Assembly: GCA_963712305.1 (NCBI GenBank)
Contig: CAVQHI010000001.1
Coordinates: 372,001 to 436,000 of the forward strand
Reading direction: 5' to 3'
DNA: 64,000 bases
From: DATFNI01 sp963712305
GTDB taxonomy: Bacteria > Bacteroidota > Rhodothermia > Balneolales > DATFMH01
In this document: piece after piece, positions 25,443-35,274 of the stretch
Layout: every line of letters begins with the position of its first letter
How positions within the stretch are numbered: position 1 is the stretch's first letter
Translations under genes and position numbers: made by a program
Notes under the pieces: generated by a model
What the model was told of the DNA's origin: nothing
Seen by the model: only the letters and a program-made list of their open reading frames with translations
The model's database searches: none

Positions 25443-26786
25443 TCAATTTCCGATCGTTCTCAGGATGTCATTAAATGTTACGAAAATGAGTAATCCGATG
25501 ATAAAGATGAAGCCAATCTGTTGCAACGTCATGCGTACTTTAGCCGATGGTTCACGGCGAGTGATACCCTCGTATATCAGGAACATCAGGTGGCCGCCAT
25601 CGAGCACCGGTATCGGTAAAATATTCATAATGGCAAGAGTGATACTCAACATAGCGGTGATTTCCCAGAAGCCTCTTATGCCGGCCCCTTCTGTCGCCTG
25701 TCGAGTAATGTTGGCAATAGCTACCGGACCTCCCAGGTTCTGACGAATGGAAATAGATCCTGAAAACAATTTTATGAAGCCCTGGATGATACCGGTCGTA
25801 GTATTGTAAGTACGAGTCACACCTGCTCCGATTGAAGCAAATAATCCCAACTTAATGTACTGAACCCCAAAATAATCCTGCAAATCTAGTGCGGATATAC
25901 CAATTGTTTTATCAGAACCCGGTGTAACATGAACGAGAGTGTCTGCACCACTTGGTTTCGCAACTACCATCGACAGGGGACCATCTGAGCTTTTAATGAT
26001 CCCAACAAGCTGCAGCCAGTATTGGGTTGGTTTCCCGTTTATAGACACTACTTTTTCACCTGCACTCAATCCTGCTTTTTCAGCAGGGCTGCCTGGCATG
26101 ATCTTGGAAATCTTACTGGGAAGAGCATCAATAGGCGAAATAAATGCTTCCTTGTTCAATCGATCCAGAAAGTTATCAGGCATGTTCAAAACCACATCTT
26201 TACCATCGCGTTCAACGGTGTAGCTCAGATGTTCGCGTGTAATTCTGGCGGGATTCATCAGATCCCGGAAATATTTTACGTGGTGGCCGTTGATGGCGAC
26301 AATCCTGTCGCCTGTTTCAAAACCAACATTGGAAGCCAGGGAATTCGGTGCCACATAAATCGCTCCGAAGTTTTCCATCGGGATACGAGTCTCGCCGTAA
26401 TAATTGGTGACGCCCGTATAGATGACTGCCGCCAAAATCATATTGAAAACGACACCCGCACAGATCACGATGATACGCTGCCAGACTGGTTTGCTTCGAA
26501 ACTCCCAGGGCTCCGGTTCCTTGTCAAGAAACTCGGTGTCCATGCTCTCGTCGATCATACCCGCAATCTTCACATAGCCCCCCAATGGGGTCGCCGACAC
26601 ACAGTAATCCGTTTCTCCTATTTTTTTCCCAAATAAACGTGGAGGAAAACCGATGGAGAATCGATCTACCCGCATCTTAAAAAGCTTGGCGGCGAGAAAA
26701 TGTCCCAGCTCGTGAATCAGCACGAGAATAAACAGGGCCAGAATAAAAATGCCTATTGTCGTAAGTATGTTTAAAATCCAATCCAT
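25443..26786 (-). CDS. rseP: site-2 intramembrane metalloprotease RseP
   Basis: Inner-membrane zinc protease that cuts anti-sigma factors and leftover signal peptides within the membrane. The zinc site HELGH is at 25-29 in the first helix; the second motif is PVLDGGH near 400, whose Asp completes zinc binding. Two PDZ domains lie between (APNSLASNVGFETGDRIVAING and PGSPAEKAGLSAGEKVVSING). At 447 aa with two PDZ domains it is the RseP/EcfE type. Coupling to dxr and psd-pssA is a common envelope-biogenesis arrangement. Confidence 0.95.
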   Translation of the reverse strand: MDWILNILTTIGIFILALFILVLIHELGHFLAAKLFKMRVDRFSIGFPPRLFGKKIGETDYCVSATPLGGYVKIAGMIDESMDTEFLDKEPEPWEFRSKPVWQRIIVICAGVVFNMILAAVIYTGVTNYYGETRIPMENFGAIYVAPNSLASNVGFETGDRIVAINGHHVKYFRDLMNPARITREHLSYTVERDGKDVVLNMPDNFLDRLNKEAFISPIDALPSKISKIMPGSPAEKAGLSAGEKVVSINGKPTQYWLQLVGIIKSSDGPLSMVVAKPSGADTLVHVTPGSDKTIGISALDLQDYFGVQYIKLGLFASIGAGVTRTYNTTTGIIQGFIKLFSGSISIRQNLGGPVAIANITRQATEGAGIRGFWEITAMLSITLAIMNILPIPVLDGGHLMFLIYEGITRREPSAKVRMTLQQIGFIFIIGLLIFVTFNDILRTIGN

Positions 26787-26797
26787 TATTACTGTAT

Positions 26798-27949
26798 TCA
26801 GTTAAACTGTCTTGCTTTTATACGGGTTTCAGCGTCAATATCACAGAGACGTTCAGCGCTCACATCCCCGGGTGTTACCAGCGATTCGAGACAAGATTCA
26901 ACAATCCCGGGAATCTGAATATACGTAATTTCTCGTTTCAGGAAGCGCTCCACTGCTACTTCATTAGCCGCGTTCAGAACTGCTGGTGCCACTCCGCCCT
27001 GCTCCATTGCATAACGAGCTAATCCAAGACAGGGGAAACGCCGGTGATCCACCGGTTCAAACGTCAGTTGCTGCATCTCGAGCCAGTTTATAAGCGGAAC
27101 ATCAGCATCAATGCGGTCAGGATAAGTAAGAGCGTATTGTATCGGAACCCGCATATCCGGTGGCCCCATCTGCGCTTTTGTCGATCCGTCGACAAACTCA
27201 ACCATTGAATGAATAATGCTCTGCGGATGTATAACTGTTTCGATATTCTCAAGCGGGACATCAAAAAGCCAGAACGCTTCGATAACTTCAAGACCCTTAT
27301 TCATCATCGTGGCTGAGTCGATGGTAATTTTGGCACCCATACTCCAGTTTGGATGATTCAATGCCTGTTCAACCGTCACTTTCTTCATGGCATCGTAAGT
27401 TGCTTCCCGAAAAGGTCCGCCACTGGCTGTTAATATCAGCTTCCTGATTGCCTTATGTGGTTCCCCTGTTATACTTTGCAGGATAGCACTGTGCTCCGAA
27501 TCAACCGGTATGAGCTGACCTTCGTTATTCTTAGCAACTTGCCTGATCAACTCACCGCCAACAACAAGCGATTCCTTATTGGCTAAAGCCACGCGTTTCC
27601 CATTCCTCAAGGCTTCATACGTGGGTATAAAACCGGAAAATCCAACCAGACTATTAAGAACAATATCAACTTCAGGATGAATAGTGACTTCCATTATGCC
27701 TTCCTTACCATGAAGGACTTTAACAGGAAGATTACTTACGGCTGCCTTTAATTCATCTAAGTGATCATCGTGATTTATAACAATAAACTGCGGTGTAAAT
27801 TGCGCAGCCTGCTCGGCAAGTAACTTCCAGTTCCGATTCCCACTTAGTGCGAACACCTGGAACTGCTCCTCATTCCTGCTAAGAATATCGAGTGTCTGTG
27901 TTCCAATAGAACCAGTAGAGCCTAATATGGTGATCTTCTTCTTACTCAA
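26798..27949 (-). CDS. dxr: 1-deoxy-D-xylulose-5-phosphate reductoisomerase Dxr
   Basis: NADPH-dependent second step of the MEP isoprenoid pathway. The N-terminal GSTGSIGTQTLDIL is the NADPH fold. ALANKESLVVGG, PVDSEHSAI and LTASGGPFR carry the metal and substrate residues (D and E of the metal site), and MNKGLEVIEAFWLF follows. At 383 aa it is full length. The start is a TTG immediately before SKKKITILGS; no ATG fits upstream. It lies 11 bp before rseP and forms an operon dxr-rseP-psd-pssA. Confidence 0.95.
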   Translation of the reverse strand: MSKKKITILGSTGSIGTQTLDILSRNEEQFQVFALSGNRNWKLLAEQAAQFTPQFIVINHDDHLDELKAAVSNLPVKVLHGKEGIMEVTIHPEVDIVLNSLVGFSGFIPTYEALRNGKRVALANKESLVVGGELIRQVAKNNEGQLIPVDSEHSAILQSITGEPHKAIRKLILTASGGPFREATYDAMKKVTVEQALNHPNWSMGAKITIDSATMMNKGLEVIEAFWLFDVPLENIETVIHPQSIIHSMVEFVDGSTKAQMGPPDMRVPIQYALTYPDRIDADVPLINWLEMQQLTFEPVDHRRFPCLGLARYAMEQGGVAPAVLNAANEVAVERFLKREITYIQIPGIVESCLESLVTPGDVSAERLCDIDAETRIKARQFN

Positions 27950-28041
27950 ATTTCGCGAGCTGTATCATGAATAAAACTGAATCGGCACGTAAGATAGTTG
28001 TTTTAAATCGGGGTATCTAATCGCAACCCGCACCTCCCAAA

Positions 28042-28938
28042 TTAAACTTTCTGAGAGGCATATTCGAACATCGAAGCATGTGCTTTTACCGTTTCTGCGA
28101 GTGTTGGTGCATATCCACCTGATAGTAATAGAACGAGCGGCACACCTTTTTGATATACGGTATCGATGACTATTTGGTCGCGCCTTCTCAGACCTTTCAT
28201 CGTTACCGCCAGTCTTCCAAAATGGTCGGTTTCGAGAATGTCTATCCCCCCGAGATAAAAGACGATATCCGGATGGAAACTTTCAAATATTCTATCGAGA
28301 GCATCACCAAGCGTACGGATGTAGTTCTTGTCATTGGTCTTGTCCGGTAGCCCGACATCATAACTCGACGGAGGTTTTCGAAACGGATAATTTTTCTCGC
28401 CATGAATTGAGAACGTAAACACATCAGGATCATCCTCAAAAAAAGCGGCCGTCCCGTTGCCCTGATGAACGTCACAGTCGATTACCATTGCCCGCCGAAT
28501 CCACATGGAACGCTGAAGAACACGGATGGCAACGGCTACATCATTGAACACACAAAACCCTTCTCCCCAATCTGGAAAAGCGTGATGCGTCCCGCCGGCC
28601 AAATTACCTGAAATACCGTCCTCAATCGCCATCAGAGCTGCATTCAATGTGCCCTGAACGGCAAGACGTGACCGTCGAGCCAATCCGGGTGACCACGGTA
28701 AACCAAGCTTGCGTTCTTCTTTACTATCAAGTCGGCCATAAAAAATGCCGTTGAGATATCGCTGTGTATGAACATGCATCAATTGAGCGGTATCAGCCTC
28801 AGATGGTTTGACGATCTGATGGGGATTGATAATCTGATTACCCAGCAAATAGCGATACAACCCTTCGAATTTCCTCATAGGAAAGACGTGATCATCGGGA
28901 ATTGGAGCATAATATCCGCCGGAATAAGAAACACGCAT
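28042..28938 (-). CDS. histone deacetylase / acetoin utilisation family metal-dependent deacetylase
   Basis: 298-aa cytoplasmic zinc deacetylase fold. Active-site segments are GGTHHA at 115-120 (paired histidines), DCDVHQGNG at 154-162 with the zinc-binding Asp and His, and the LGGID near 230 and LLLSGGYAPT near 275 that complete the pocket. The bacterial substrate may be an acetylated small molecule, polyamine or protein; the sequence does not say which. It stands 92 bp ahead of dxr on the same strand. Confidence 0.9.
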   Translation of the reverse strand: MRVSYSGGYYAPIPDDHVFPMRKFEGLYRYLLGNQIINPHQIVKPSEADTAQLMHVHTQRYLNGIFYGRLDSKEERKLGLPWSPGLARRSRLAVQGTLNAALMAIEDGISGNLAGGTHHAFPDWGEGFCVFNDVAVAIRVLQRSMWIRRAMVIDCDVHQGNGTAAFFEDDPDVFTFSIHGEKNYPFRKPPSSYDVGLPDKTNDKNYIRTLGDALDRIFESFHPDIVFYLGGIDILETDHFGRLAVTMKGLRRRDQIVIDTVYQKGVPLVLLLSGGYAPTLAETVKAHASMFEYASQKV

Positions 28939-29113
28939 AAATAATTATTTTTAATGACTATCAGCAATTATTACATGCCTGTCAATTAACCGCAAAAGTA
29001 CGCCAAATTCGCAGAGTAAAGCTGTTTATTTCTCCTCACCTGGATTTTTTACACAAGTGAACCTCAGACTTTATTTTCCAGTTCCCGAATCTTTGACGTC
29101 CTGTTTTGAGAAT

Positions 29114-29836
29114 TCACCGGCTGTCATTCATACGGATGAAACCGATCATGCGACCGCTTTTCATGCCATCTCTGCGATAGGAATGGAACAACTCAGAATT
29201 CAGATAGGTACACCGTTGATCAATCTCCAGGTTATGTTCGGGGACGCCTGCGTCCAGTATTTGGTGCTTCAGTGAATCACGGATTGCAAGGTGAGGTTTT
29301 TCAAAGCCGTTTCTCAAAACGAATCTCTCGTCAAATTGTGAGGCAACTTCTTCTCCCACCTCGTACACCTGACCGCTGATACATGGTCCGATGAAAACTT
29401 CAAGATTTTGAGGATTAGCGCCCAGTTTTTGCATTTGTTTCACGGCATTTCCAACAATACCTGCAACGGTGCCACGCCAACCCGAGTGCAATGCCCCAAT
29501 GACACCATTTTCACGATCACCAAGCAGAATAACACCACAATCGGCAACCTGAATAGCGAGGGTTATCTCCGGTATTTTTGTGATCAAGCCGTCAGCTTCC
29601 CCGACAAAACCAGGCTCTTCCACTGTAACGACTTTGTGTCCATGCACTTGTTTGGCATAGGCCAGTTGAATTTCATTTCCGTGAAGTTCATATATGACAT
29701 TAAACTTGTCGGCCAGCGAATTAAAGTCGTTGCCATTTTGATTGAATTTGCGGTCGAGTTTCCTGGTCGTGAAACCTGCAGCAATAGTCTGCTGATCTGA
29801 CCAGATATTGGGTTTGATGATTTCAGGATTGGTCAT
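29114..29836 (-). CDS. pgeF: PgeF/YfiH purine nucleoside phosphorylase (laccase-like domain)
   Basis: 240 aa of the DUF152/YfiH family, cytoplasmic zinc enzymes that act on purine nucleosides and help peptidoglycan fidelity. Metal-binding segments are AKQVHGHKV, ADGLIT, the core ALHSGWRGTVAGIV (His near 137) and FIGPCISGQVYEVG, with a late YLNSELFHSYRRDG. The longer frame begins with a TTG at 29854; the ATG at 29836 puts TNPEIIKPNIW first. It still overlaps the aroE stop by 14 bp, so translational coupling is likely. Confidence 0.9.
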   Translation of the reverse strand: MTNPEIIKPNIWSDQQTIAAGFTTRKLDRKFNQNGNDFNSLADKFNVIYELHGNEIQLAYAKQVHGHKVVTVEEPGFVGEADGLITKIPEITLAIQVADCGVILLGDRENGVIGALHSGWRGTVAGIVGNAVKQMQKLGANPQNLEVFIGPCISGQVYEVGEEVASQFDERFVLRNGFEKPHLAIRDSLKHQILDAGVPEHNLEIDQRCTYLNSELFHSYRRDGMKSGRMIGFIRMNDSR

Positions 29837-30695
29837 ATAAATACTTCTCAACAACGTGTTGAACTTCCTTTACAGGAAACGGCTTACCCGTCCATATCTC
29901 CCATGAACGACTGCCCTGCCTGACCAGCATATCAAGTCCGCGAACGGCGGTTCCACCGGCCATTTCAGCCTGTTTGAGAAAGAACGTTTTACCCGGATTA
30001 TACACTAAATCATAACAGATCTTTTCTGCCAGGTATTTCACCTGATCGTTTCTCACTGGCGAGACTTCAACGCCGGGATGCATGCCAAGTGGCGTCGTAT
30101 TGACGATGACCGAGCTGTATTCGGCATAGTATGTCCATGCATCGTACGATATCGGCTGTATCTCGGCTCGGCTGTGGTAGGATTCGACATGCACGTGATC
30201 CGGATTCCTGGAAACAAGATAAATGACGCTCACGCCGGCTTCACCTAAAGCATACAATACAGCGCGCGAGGCGCCGCCCGATCCGAATACAACCACTTCT
30301 CTATCTTCGAGAAGATCGCTGTACTGCTGGAGCGGATACATAAACCCATACACATCAGTATTCGTCCCACCGATTTTTCCATTCGTCCGGTAAATTGTAT
30401 TTACTGCTCCTAGCTTTTTCACGGTATTCTCAACGTGATCAAGCATAGGTATCACAGCCGATTTATGCGGTATGGTAACATTAGCACCGCGAAAATTCGG
30501 ATGGTTAAATAAGGCAGTCAAAGATGTAAGAGCGTCGTGTGGTACATCAACAGCAGAATAAGTAAGATCCACACCGCTGTACGTTGCCGCAGTATTATGC
30601 ATCAAAGGAGACAGACTGTGAGAAACCGGATGTCCAATCAGAACCAGAAACGGCCGTTCAACAAAATCTGTGTGCAGAAAATTAGTTAAATCCAC
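29823..30695 (-). CDS. aroE: shikimate dehydrogenase AroE
   Basis: NADPH-dependent reduction of dehydroshikimate in the aromatic amino acid pathway. SHSLSPLMHN near 26-35 binds shikimate, and GANVTIPHK carries the catalytic lysine. FGSGGASRAVLYAL is the nucleotide loop, followed by NTTPLGM and AVRGLDMLVRQG. At 290 aa it is slightly long. The only visible start is GTG at 30695. It supplies chorismate for the trp genes elsewhere in the window, though it is not in that operon. Confidence 0.95.
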   Translation of the reverse strand: MDLTNFLHTDFVERPFLVLIGHPVSHSLSPLMHNTAATYSGVDLTYSAVDVPHDALTSLTALFNHPNFRGANVTIPHKSAVIPMLDHVENTVKKLGAVNTIYRTNGKIGGTNTDVYGFMYPLQQYSDLLEDREVVVFGSGGASRAVLYALGEAGVSVIYLVSRNPDHVHVESYHSRAEIQPISYDAWTYYAEYSSVIVNTTPLGMHPGVEVSPVRNDQVKYLAEKICYDLVYNPGKTFFLKQAEMAGGTAVRGLDMLVRQGSRSWEIWTGKPFPVKEVQHVVEKYLYDQS

Positions 30696-30743
30696 GGGTA
30701 TAACAGATTATCCACAAAATAATAGTCATAAAAAACTGACAAC

Positions 30744-30765
30744 AAAAAAGGGGCTAATGCCCCTT
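30744..30765 (-). terminator. intrinsic terminator of the SRPBCC gene
   Basis: On the minus strand AAGGGGC (30765-30759) and GCCCCTT (30754-30748) flank a 4-base loop and are followed by a T-rich run. It lies 31 bp after the stop of the SRPBCC gene and separates it from pgeF-aroE. Confidence 0.8.
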
Positions 30766-30796
30766 CTTGTCAATAAATCTGTGGATATGAAGCCGA

Positions 30797-31276
30797 TTAG
30801 ACGGTAACTTCTTTGGTTTCCTCATCTGTACGCTCTTTTTTAGCAAGTTCAAGAAACTCGTCTTTTTCGGCCATACCGCGAAAACGATCCAAATCTTGTT
30901 TTAAGCGTTCTTCAACACCATTAATAAAGCCGCCAAGTGCCTCATCAGGATCACCAAAAAAGGTACGATAGTCGAGGCTAAAATCGACACGGGTACGGGT
31001 CCCGTTTTCTAATGGTGTAAAACGAATGGTACCCGTTTGATTCAAATTTCCATTAATCGTGATCCATGCAAAACGGGTGTTGCGAAGATCATCTATAATG
31101 TTGGTTGTCCACCGATACTCCTCTTCACCGATCGTGGTAAGGTACTCGAATGACTGGGAGTTTATTTTGTTTACCTCAGAAATTTTCTCCATAAAATGGG
31201 GGAAATTAGTAGGAGTGCTCAATAATTCATACACTTTAGAAAGTGGGAGATTAATTTCGATTCTTTCGTGCGCCAT
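30797..31276 (-). CDS. SRPBCC (START-like) fold protein
   Basis: 159-aa soluble protein. The start MAHERIEINLPLSKVYELLS with TNFPHFMEKISEV is the usual SRPBCC opening. A central FAWITINGNLNQTGTIRF and TRVDFSLDY strand set follow, with a C-terminal long helix NGVEERLKQDLDRFRGMAE and a charged tail. These proteins bind hydrophobic ligands or act in polyketide or lipid handling; here no partner gene points to a ligand. It is monocistronic, with its own terminator. Confidence 0.8.
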   Translation of the reverse strand: MAHERIEINLPLSKVYELLSTPTNFPHFMEKISEVNKINSQSFEYLTTIGEEEYRWTTNIIDDLRNTRFAWITINGNLNQTGTIRFTPLENGTRTRVDFSLDYRTFFGDPDEALGGFINGVEERLKQDLDRFRGMAEKDEFLELAKKERTDEETKEVTV

Positions 31277-31489
31277 AATCGATATGTCTTCTTCGTAGTG
31301 TTGAAAGGTTAGGATTCGTGATACGATTTAGTGTCGTTCACTTGGAATGAGAAACGATGCTATATTACATCCACAATAGACCAAATATACGAAAAATTGC
31401 TCTCGACAACAATTTAAATCGACACTTTATGAAAGGGCTACCAGAAAAAACATCATATTTATCATTTTTTTACAGCTGCGCTCTTTTTT

Positions 31490-32113
31490 TTATAAAAGAT
31501 GAGATTCTTTCGCCAGCTTTTCCTCTACGATTAACCAAATATTTTGCTCTACGGAATCCTCATCATCGCTGCCATCGATCTTCTCAAATCGCTCCTCACT
31601 TAATGACAATTTTTCAAAACCATCAATTACCTGTTCGTAAAAAGACGTACCAGACTTTTCCATCCGGTCACTGTCTACAAAGCCTCTTCTCTCCCTCGCC
31701 TGCTCCAGAGACACATGTATATATAAAGTAAGATCAGGCTCCAGTCCGTGAGCTGCCACTTTGTTCAACTGGTGGATTTCGGGTATCGATAAACTTTTCC
31801 GGCCATATCCCTGGTAAGCAACGGTGGAATCATAAAAACGATCCAACAGCACCACATCTCCTTTTTCAAGATCAGGTATTACTTTTTCAGCGATGAGTTG
31901 TGACCTTGCTGCCGAGAATAACAATAATTCCGTAACCGGATTGATATCAATATCAGGGTTTAACAGTAATGAGCGAATAGTTTCGGATACGTCCGTTCCC
32001 CCTGGTTCCCTGTAGACGTGGACGGCATAGCCTTTTTTCACGAGCCGATCTTTTAATCGGGTCAGTTGGGTCGACTTTCCTGAACCGTCAATACCTTCGA
32101 ATGTTATCAGCAT
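31490..32113 (-). CDS. tmk: thymidylate kinase Tmk
   Basis: Phosphorylates dTMP to dTDP for DNA synthesis. The P-loop FEGIDGSGKST is at 5-15, the DR(Y/H/F) motif LLDRFYDSTVAYQG is near 97, and the YREPGGT stretch near 35 fits the family. At 207 aa it has normal length. It follows the PspC-domain gene by 3 bp. Confidence 0.95.
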   Translation of the reverse strand: MLITFEGIDGSGKSTQLTRLKDRLVKKGYAVHVYREPGGTDVSETIRSLLLNPDIDINPVTELLLFSAARSQLIAEKVIPDLEKGDVVLLDRFYDSTVAYQGYGRKSLSIPEIHQLNKVAAHGLEPDLTLYIHVSLEQARERRGFVDSDRMEKSGTSFYEQVIDGFEKLSLSEERFEKIDGSDDEDSVEQNIWLIVEEKLAKESHLL

Positions 32114-32116
32114 GAA

Positions 32117-32833
32117 TTACAGGTCTGCGTCTAAATCTCTCAGGCGGACCGGTTCTTTGGGAACAACAATAGCCATAGCCAGATAAAGGATTATTGGGAA
32201 ACCATAGCCAAACAAAGTGGCGAGAACAAACATCAGCCTTACAAATGTGGCACTGATCCCGAAATAACTTGCGATGCCACCGCAGACACCGAAGATTTTT
32301 TTGTCTGTCCGGGATCGGTTTAATTTTTTGTGTTGGCGCAAAGCGTACGATTCCGTTTCAACACTGACACTACCAATACCTGATCTGCGTCGTGAAGATT
32401 GGGCAGAGGATGTTGTCTGCTGACGTCCGAAACTACTACTGGTTCCAATGTTGCTGTACATTTGCTTTTTCCGACGTTTCAAATCACGCTTTCTCTGCTT
32501 TTTCTGTTTGCGTTCCCTTGTGAAGAATCCAAAACCGATCACCACAACCAGAATACCACCGATAACAGGCAGGGCATTCATAAAGCCTTCAAGATTCAGA
32601 CCTGGAATCAGTCCGATGCCTGAAAGGAATCCTTGCAATATGAAACTCAGAGTCACGAATACGAAACCAAGTCCCAAAATTGTCTGGAAGTTCCACAAGT
32701 TCTCATTTTTTCGCTCAGATGAAGGTTGTTCCTCCATGAAACGATCCAGTGCAACCTGCAAATCGTCTTCTGAATAAGTAAAATAGTCTTCCAGCCGGGA
32801 GCGACTTGGAGATTGTTGTGTTTTTTCAGCCAT
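32117..32833 (-). CDS. PspC-domain membrane protein
   Basis: 238 aa. Two hydrophobic helices (about 49-70 and 84-104) precede a strongly basic linker (RERKQKKQRKRDLKRRKKQM). A C-terminal PspC domain begins KIFGVCGGIASYFGI near 178 and ends in LAMAIVVPKEP. PspC proteins sense membrane stress in the phage-shock response, but no pspA or LiaRS-like gene is nearby. The N-terminal cytosolic part (SRSRLEDYFTYSEDDLQVAL) is not a recognised domain. It is co-transcribed with tmk. Confidence 0.85.
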   Translation of the reverse strand: MAEKTQQSPSRSRLEDYFTYSEDDLQVALDRFMEEQPSSERKNENLWNFQTILGLGFVFVTLSFILQGFLSGIGLIPGLNLEGFMNALPVIGGILVVVIGFGFFTRERKQKKQRKRDLKRRKKQMYSNIGTSSSFGRQQTTSSAQSSRRRSGIGSVSVETESYALRQHKKLNRSRTDKKIFGVCGGIASYFGISATFVRLMFVLATLFGYGFPIILYLAMAIVVPKEPVRLRDLDADL

Positions 32834-33040
32834 AGTTCAGACCACCTCAAGTTTGATCTGCAATATCATTTATATAATCCGGCACATCCTGGTGATTTAC
32901 AATTTATAGATGCGCCTATTGAACGTTGTGTGAGATTCCTCATCCGCTTAGCTCCACTTTTACGGCACCGCGGTCCGGAAATATACACAACCTATCATAC
33001 ATATACGGAATAACATGGATAACTGTTACACAATCCCTCC

Positions 33041-33631
33041 TTATCGATTGCCGGTTCTGTGGTCCAGCTCAATTATCCGTCGTTCCGTTACAATATAATC
33101 CAGAACAACGTCATGACGTTCAGTTGGAATTTTATCAACCAGGCAACATTCAAAGAGCAAGCCGATTTTAGGGCAGTGTACCTGTTTTAAAAAACGATCG
33201 TAGTACCCTTTTCCGTATCCAATCCGGTTGCCGTTTTCGTCTCCTCCAAGCATTGGCACCAAGATGAGATCCAGATCATCCAAAGAAACAGAGTCATTAT
33301 GGGGTTTCGGCGGTTCAGACACATGCCATTTATTGGGAACCAGATTATCCAATCGCTCAAGAAAAACGTGCTTTAATGAGTGGTCATCAAACAGTGTCAC
33401 TGGTACGACAACCGCTTTCTTTTCAGCCAGTAATTGCCCGGCAATCGACAATGTGTCCACTTCGTGACGGGCAGCAATGGACAAATACGTATGAACGGTT
33501 TGTGCACTTCTGAAGACATTGAGATTATTAATTTTCTGATGAATCAATTTGCTGAAAGTCCTGACCTGTTCATTTGTCAGATTATCCCGGACTTTGTGCA
33601 ACCGTTTTCGAAGTACTCTTTTCTCCGGCAT
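33041..33631 (-). CDS. 5-formyltetrahydrofolate cyclo-ligase
   Basis: 196-aa enzyme that converts 5-formyl-THF to 5,10-methenyl-THF with ATP. The signature VPMLGGDENGNRIGYGKGYYDRFL lies near 131-153, and the N-terminal RKRLHKVRDNL with EVDTL fits the family. In many bacteria this gene lies next to 6S RNA; I looked in the 207-bp spacer before the PspC gene and found no such RNA. It follows bshC by 26 bp. Confidence 0.93.
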   Translation of the reverse strand: MPEKRVLRKRLHKVRDNLTNEQVRTFSKLIHQKINNLNVFRSAQTVHTYLSIAARHEVDTLSIAGQLLAEKKAVVVPVTLFDDHSLKHVFLERLDNLVPNKWHVSEPPKPHNDSVSLDDLDLILVPMLGGDENGNRIGYGKGYYDRFLKQVHCPKIGLLFECCLVDKIPTERHDVVLDYIVTERRIIELDHRTGNR

Positions 33632-33657
33632 CCTTGCTTCCTTTCTTAGATCGATAG

Positions 33658-35271
33658 TTACAGGAAGATAAGTTTATGAGAATCAAGCGGCTGATCATCC
33701 AGTACCTTCATTAACTGATCCCAGAGATCCATTCCATATTTATTCATGAAATAAATGAAAGCGATCTTTCTTTCCTGCCACTCCCTGTCAGGGAAAAGAT
33801 TTTGCTGTATCCGATGAATTCGTTTGATTTGAGTCTCCTGATCAGTTTTGACAGAGCGAATCGTCTTCCCTTTCAGTTTTCCCATCTCCTTAAAAAAAGC
33901 AGCCGCACTTTTGTCAACAGCCCCCGAAAGAGAAGGGTCGATTCCAGAGATATCTTTCTTCAAACTTTCCTTCAAGTCGGCAAACCGTTTGTTCCATTTG
34001 CCGAACATTTCATCGATATCAGGTGCATCCGAGCGTTTCAGATATTCTTTCTCAAGATCCTCTATCCTGCCGGAAAAGGTCATCCAATCGAGTGGGACCT
34101 GATCAAGTACACGGGCAATCGCCGGTTCAACCAGTGTTGTGCTTAATCTTGGGATGATAAATGGCTCAGGCTGGTCAAACAATTGGTATAACTGTTTCAT
34201 CTGCCCGTAATAGGCTAATTCGCCGGGTCCTGCCACATAGCCAATGTTAGGAAGCAGAAAATCCTGCATCAAGGGACGCAGAAAAACATTGGGGGATAAT
34301 CGCTCCGGATAGGACCTGGCCAACTCCACAAGCTCATCCGTTGTCCAGCTCTTTTCATTTTCGATCTGCCAGGAACCATTCGTGCAATGCAACCTGTGAC
34401 GAAGATTGTACTCGTCAATATAAAAAAGCAGCGATGCCTCGACACCGGCTTGTCGTCCCTGGTGCTTTTCAAAAATCTTTGACTGCTGTTCAAGCGAATC
34501 TTTAATCCCGTCCGAATCCTGGATCGCTTTTATGATTACCGGCTGTATAAATTTTTTAATATCAGGATCATTGCTTCCCGCAAGTATCAACCCATGTTTG
34601 GAAAACAGTCCGGCGAGTAGCTTTCCAAAAGCCACACCCCAATCGTTTCCACTCTTGAAACTTCCATCGAGCAATTCCCAAAGTTTTTTTGAAAAATCTG
34701 TCTCTGGCAGCTGTTCCCTGATCTGTTCTGCAAAATCGGTAAGTGTTCCATTCAGACTCAGATCAGCGACTCTTGTATATCCAGTATCCTGCAAATCGAG
34801 TGTGAATGACGCCAGCTTAGGAGTGTCAGGCAAATTCAGGACCGACATTTCCTGAAAATCGTGATCTTCGTCGCCCATCCAGAAAACAGGAACAACGTTA
34901 CGACCAGTCAGCCTACTGATGCGCCGTGCCATCAGGATGGCTGTCATCGTCTTATTAATAACCAGCAGCGGGCCACCGTAAATCATGGGTTGCTGGCCTG
35001 TTACGATGACCAGTGTTTCATCCCGGCTCAGTAAATCAAGATTTTTCCGGGCCGCTTCATCAAGCTCAAAAGGCTCATTAAACGATTTCAGTAGTTCAAC
35101 CAGCTTCGATCGTTCGCCTGAATAACGATATTTATCGACGAAGGCACGAATCTCATCGTCAGAAAAAGGATTGCCGTTATAGCAGTCCGACAGATCGTCA
35201 AAAGAATCAATATAATCGGCCACTAACGATGAATATGGGAGATCAGCGTACCGATATGATTGGAGCTTCAA
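33658..35271 (-). CDS. bshC: bacillithiol biosynthesis cysteine-adding enzyme BshC
   Basis: Adds cysteine to GlcN-malate to make bacillithiol, the low-molecular-weight thiol used instead of glutathione. Family segments are VIVTGQQPMIYGGPLLVINK near 89-108, WMGDEDHDFQEM, RPLMQDFLLPNIGYVAGPGE and the C-terminal coiled coil. At 537 aa it has family length. The start is TTG at 35271, 3 bp after the DUF151 gene; no ATG is available upstream. BshA and BshB are not in the window. Confidence 0.93.
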   Translation of the reverse strand: MKLQSYRYADLPYSSLVADYIDSFDDLSDCYNGNPFSDDEIRAFVDKYRYSGERSKLVELLKSFNEPFELDEAARKNLDLLSRDETLVIVTGQQPMIYGGPLLVINKTMTAILMARRISRLTGRNVVPVFWMGDEDHDFQEMSVLNLPDTPKLASFTLDLQDTGYTRVADLSLNGTLTDFAEQIREQLPETDFSKKLWELLDGSFKSGNDWGVAFGKLLAGLFSKHGLILAGSNDPDIKKFIQPVIIKAIQDSDGIKDSLEQQSKIFEKHQGRQAGVEASLLFYIDEYNLRHRLHCTNGSWQIENEKSWTTDELVELARSYPERLSPNVFLRPLMQDFLLPNIGYVAGPGELAYYGQMKQLYQLFDQPEPFIIPRLSTTLVEPAIARVLDQVPLDWMTFSGRIEDLEKEYLKRSDAPDIDEMFGKWNKRFADLKESLKKDISGIDPSLSGAVDKSAAAFFKEMGKLKGKTIRSVKTDQETQIKRIHRIQQNLFPDREWQERKIAFIYFMNKYGMDLWDQLMKVLDDQPLDSHKLIFL

Positions 35272-35274
35272 TAC

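Noticed and set aside
26022..26636. 204-codon plus-strand frame inside rseP
   Set aside because: Antisense to both PDZ domains of a convincing rseP; no start signal or family match.
32834..33040. Possible 6S RNA or other RNA next to the 5-formyl-THF cyclo-ligase gene
   Set aside because: 6S RNA often neighbours this gene, but the 207-bp spacer shows no long bulged hairpin, only a short ACCGCGGT palindrome, and it lies downstream rather than upstream of the gene.
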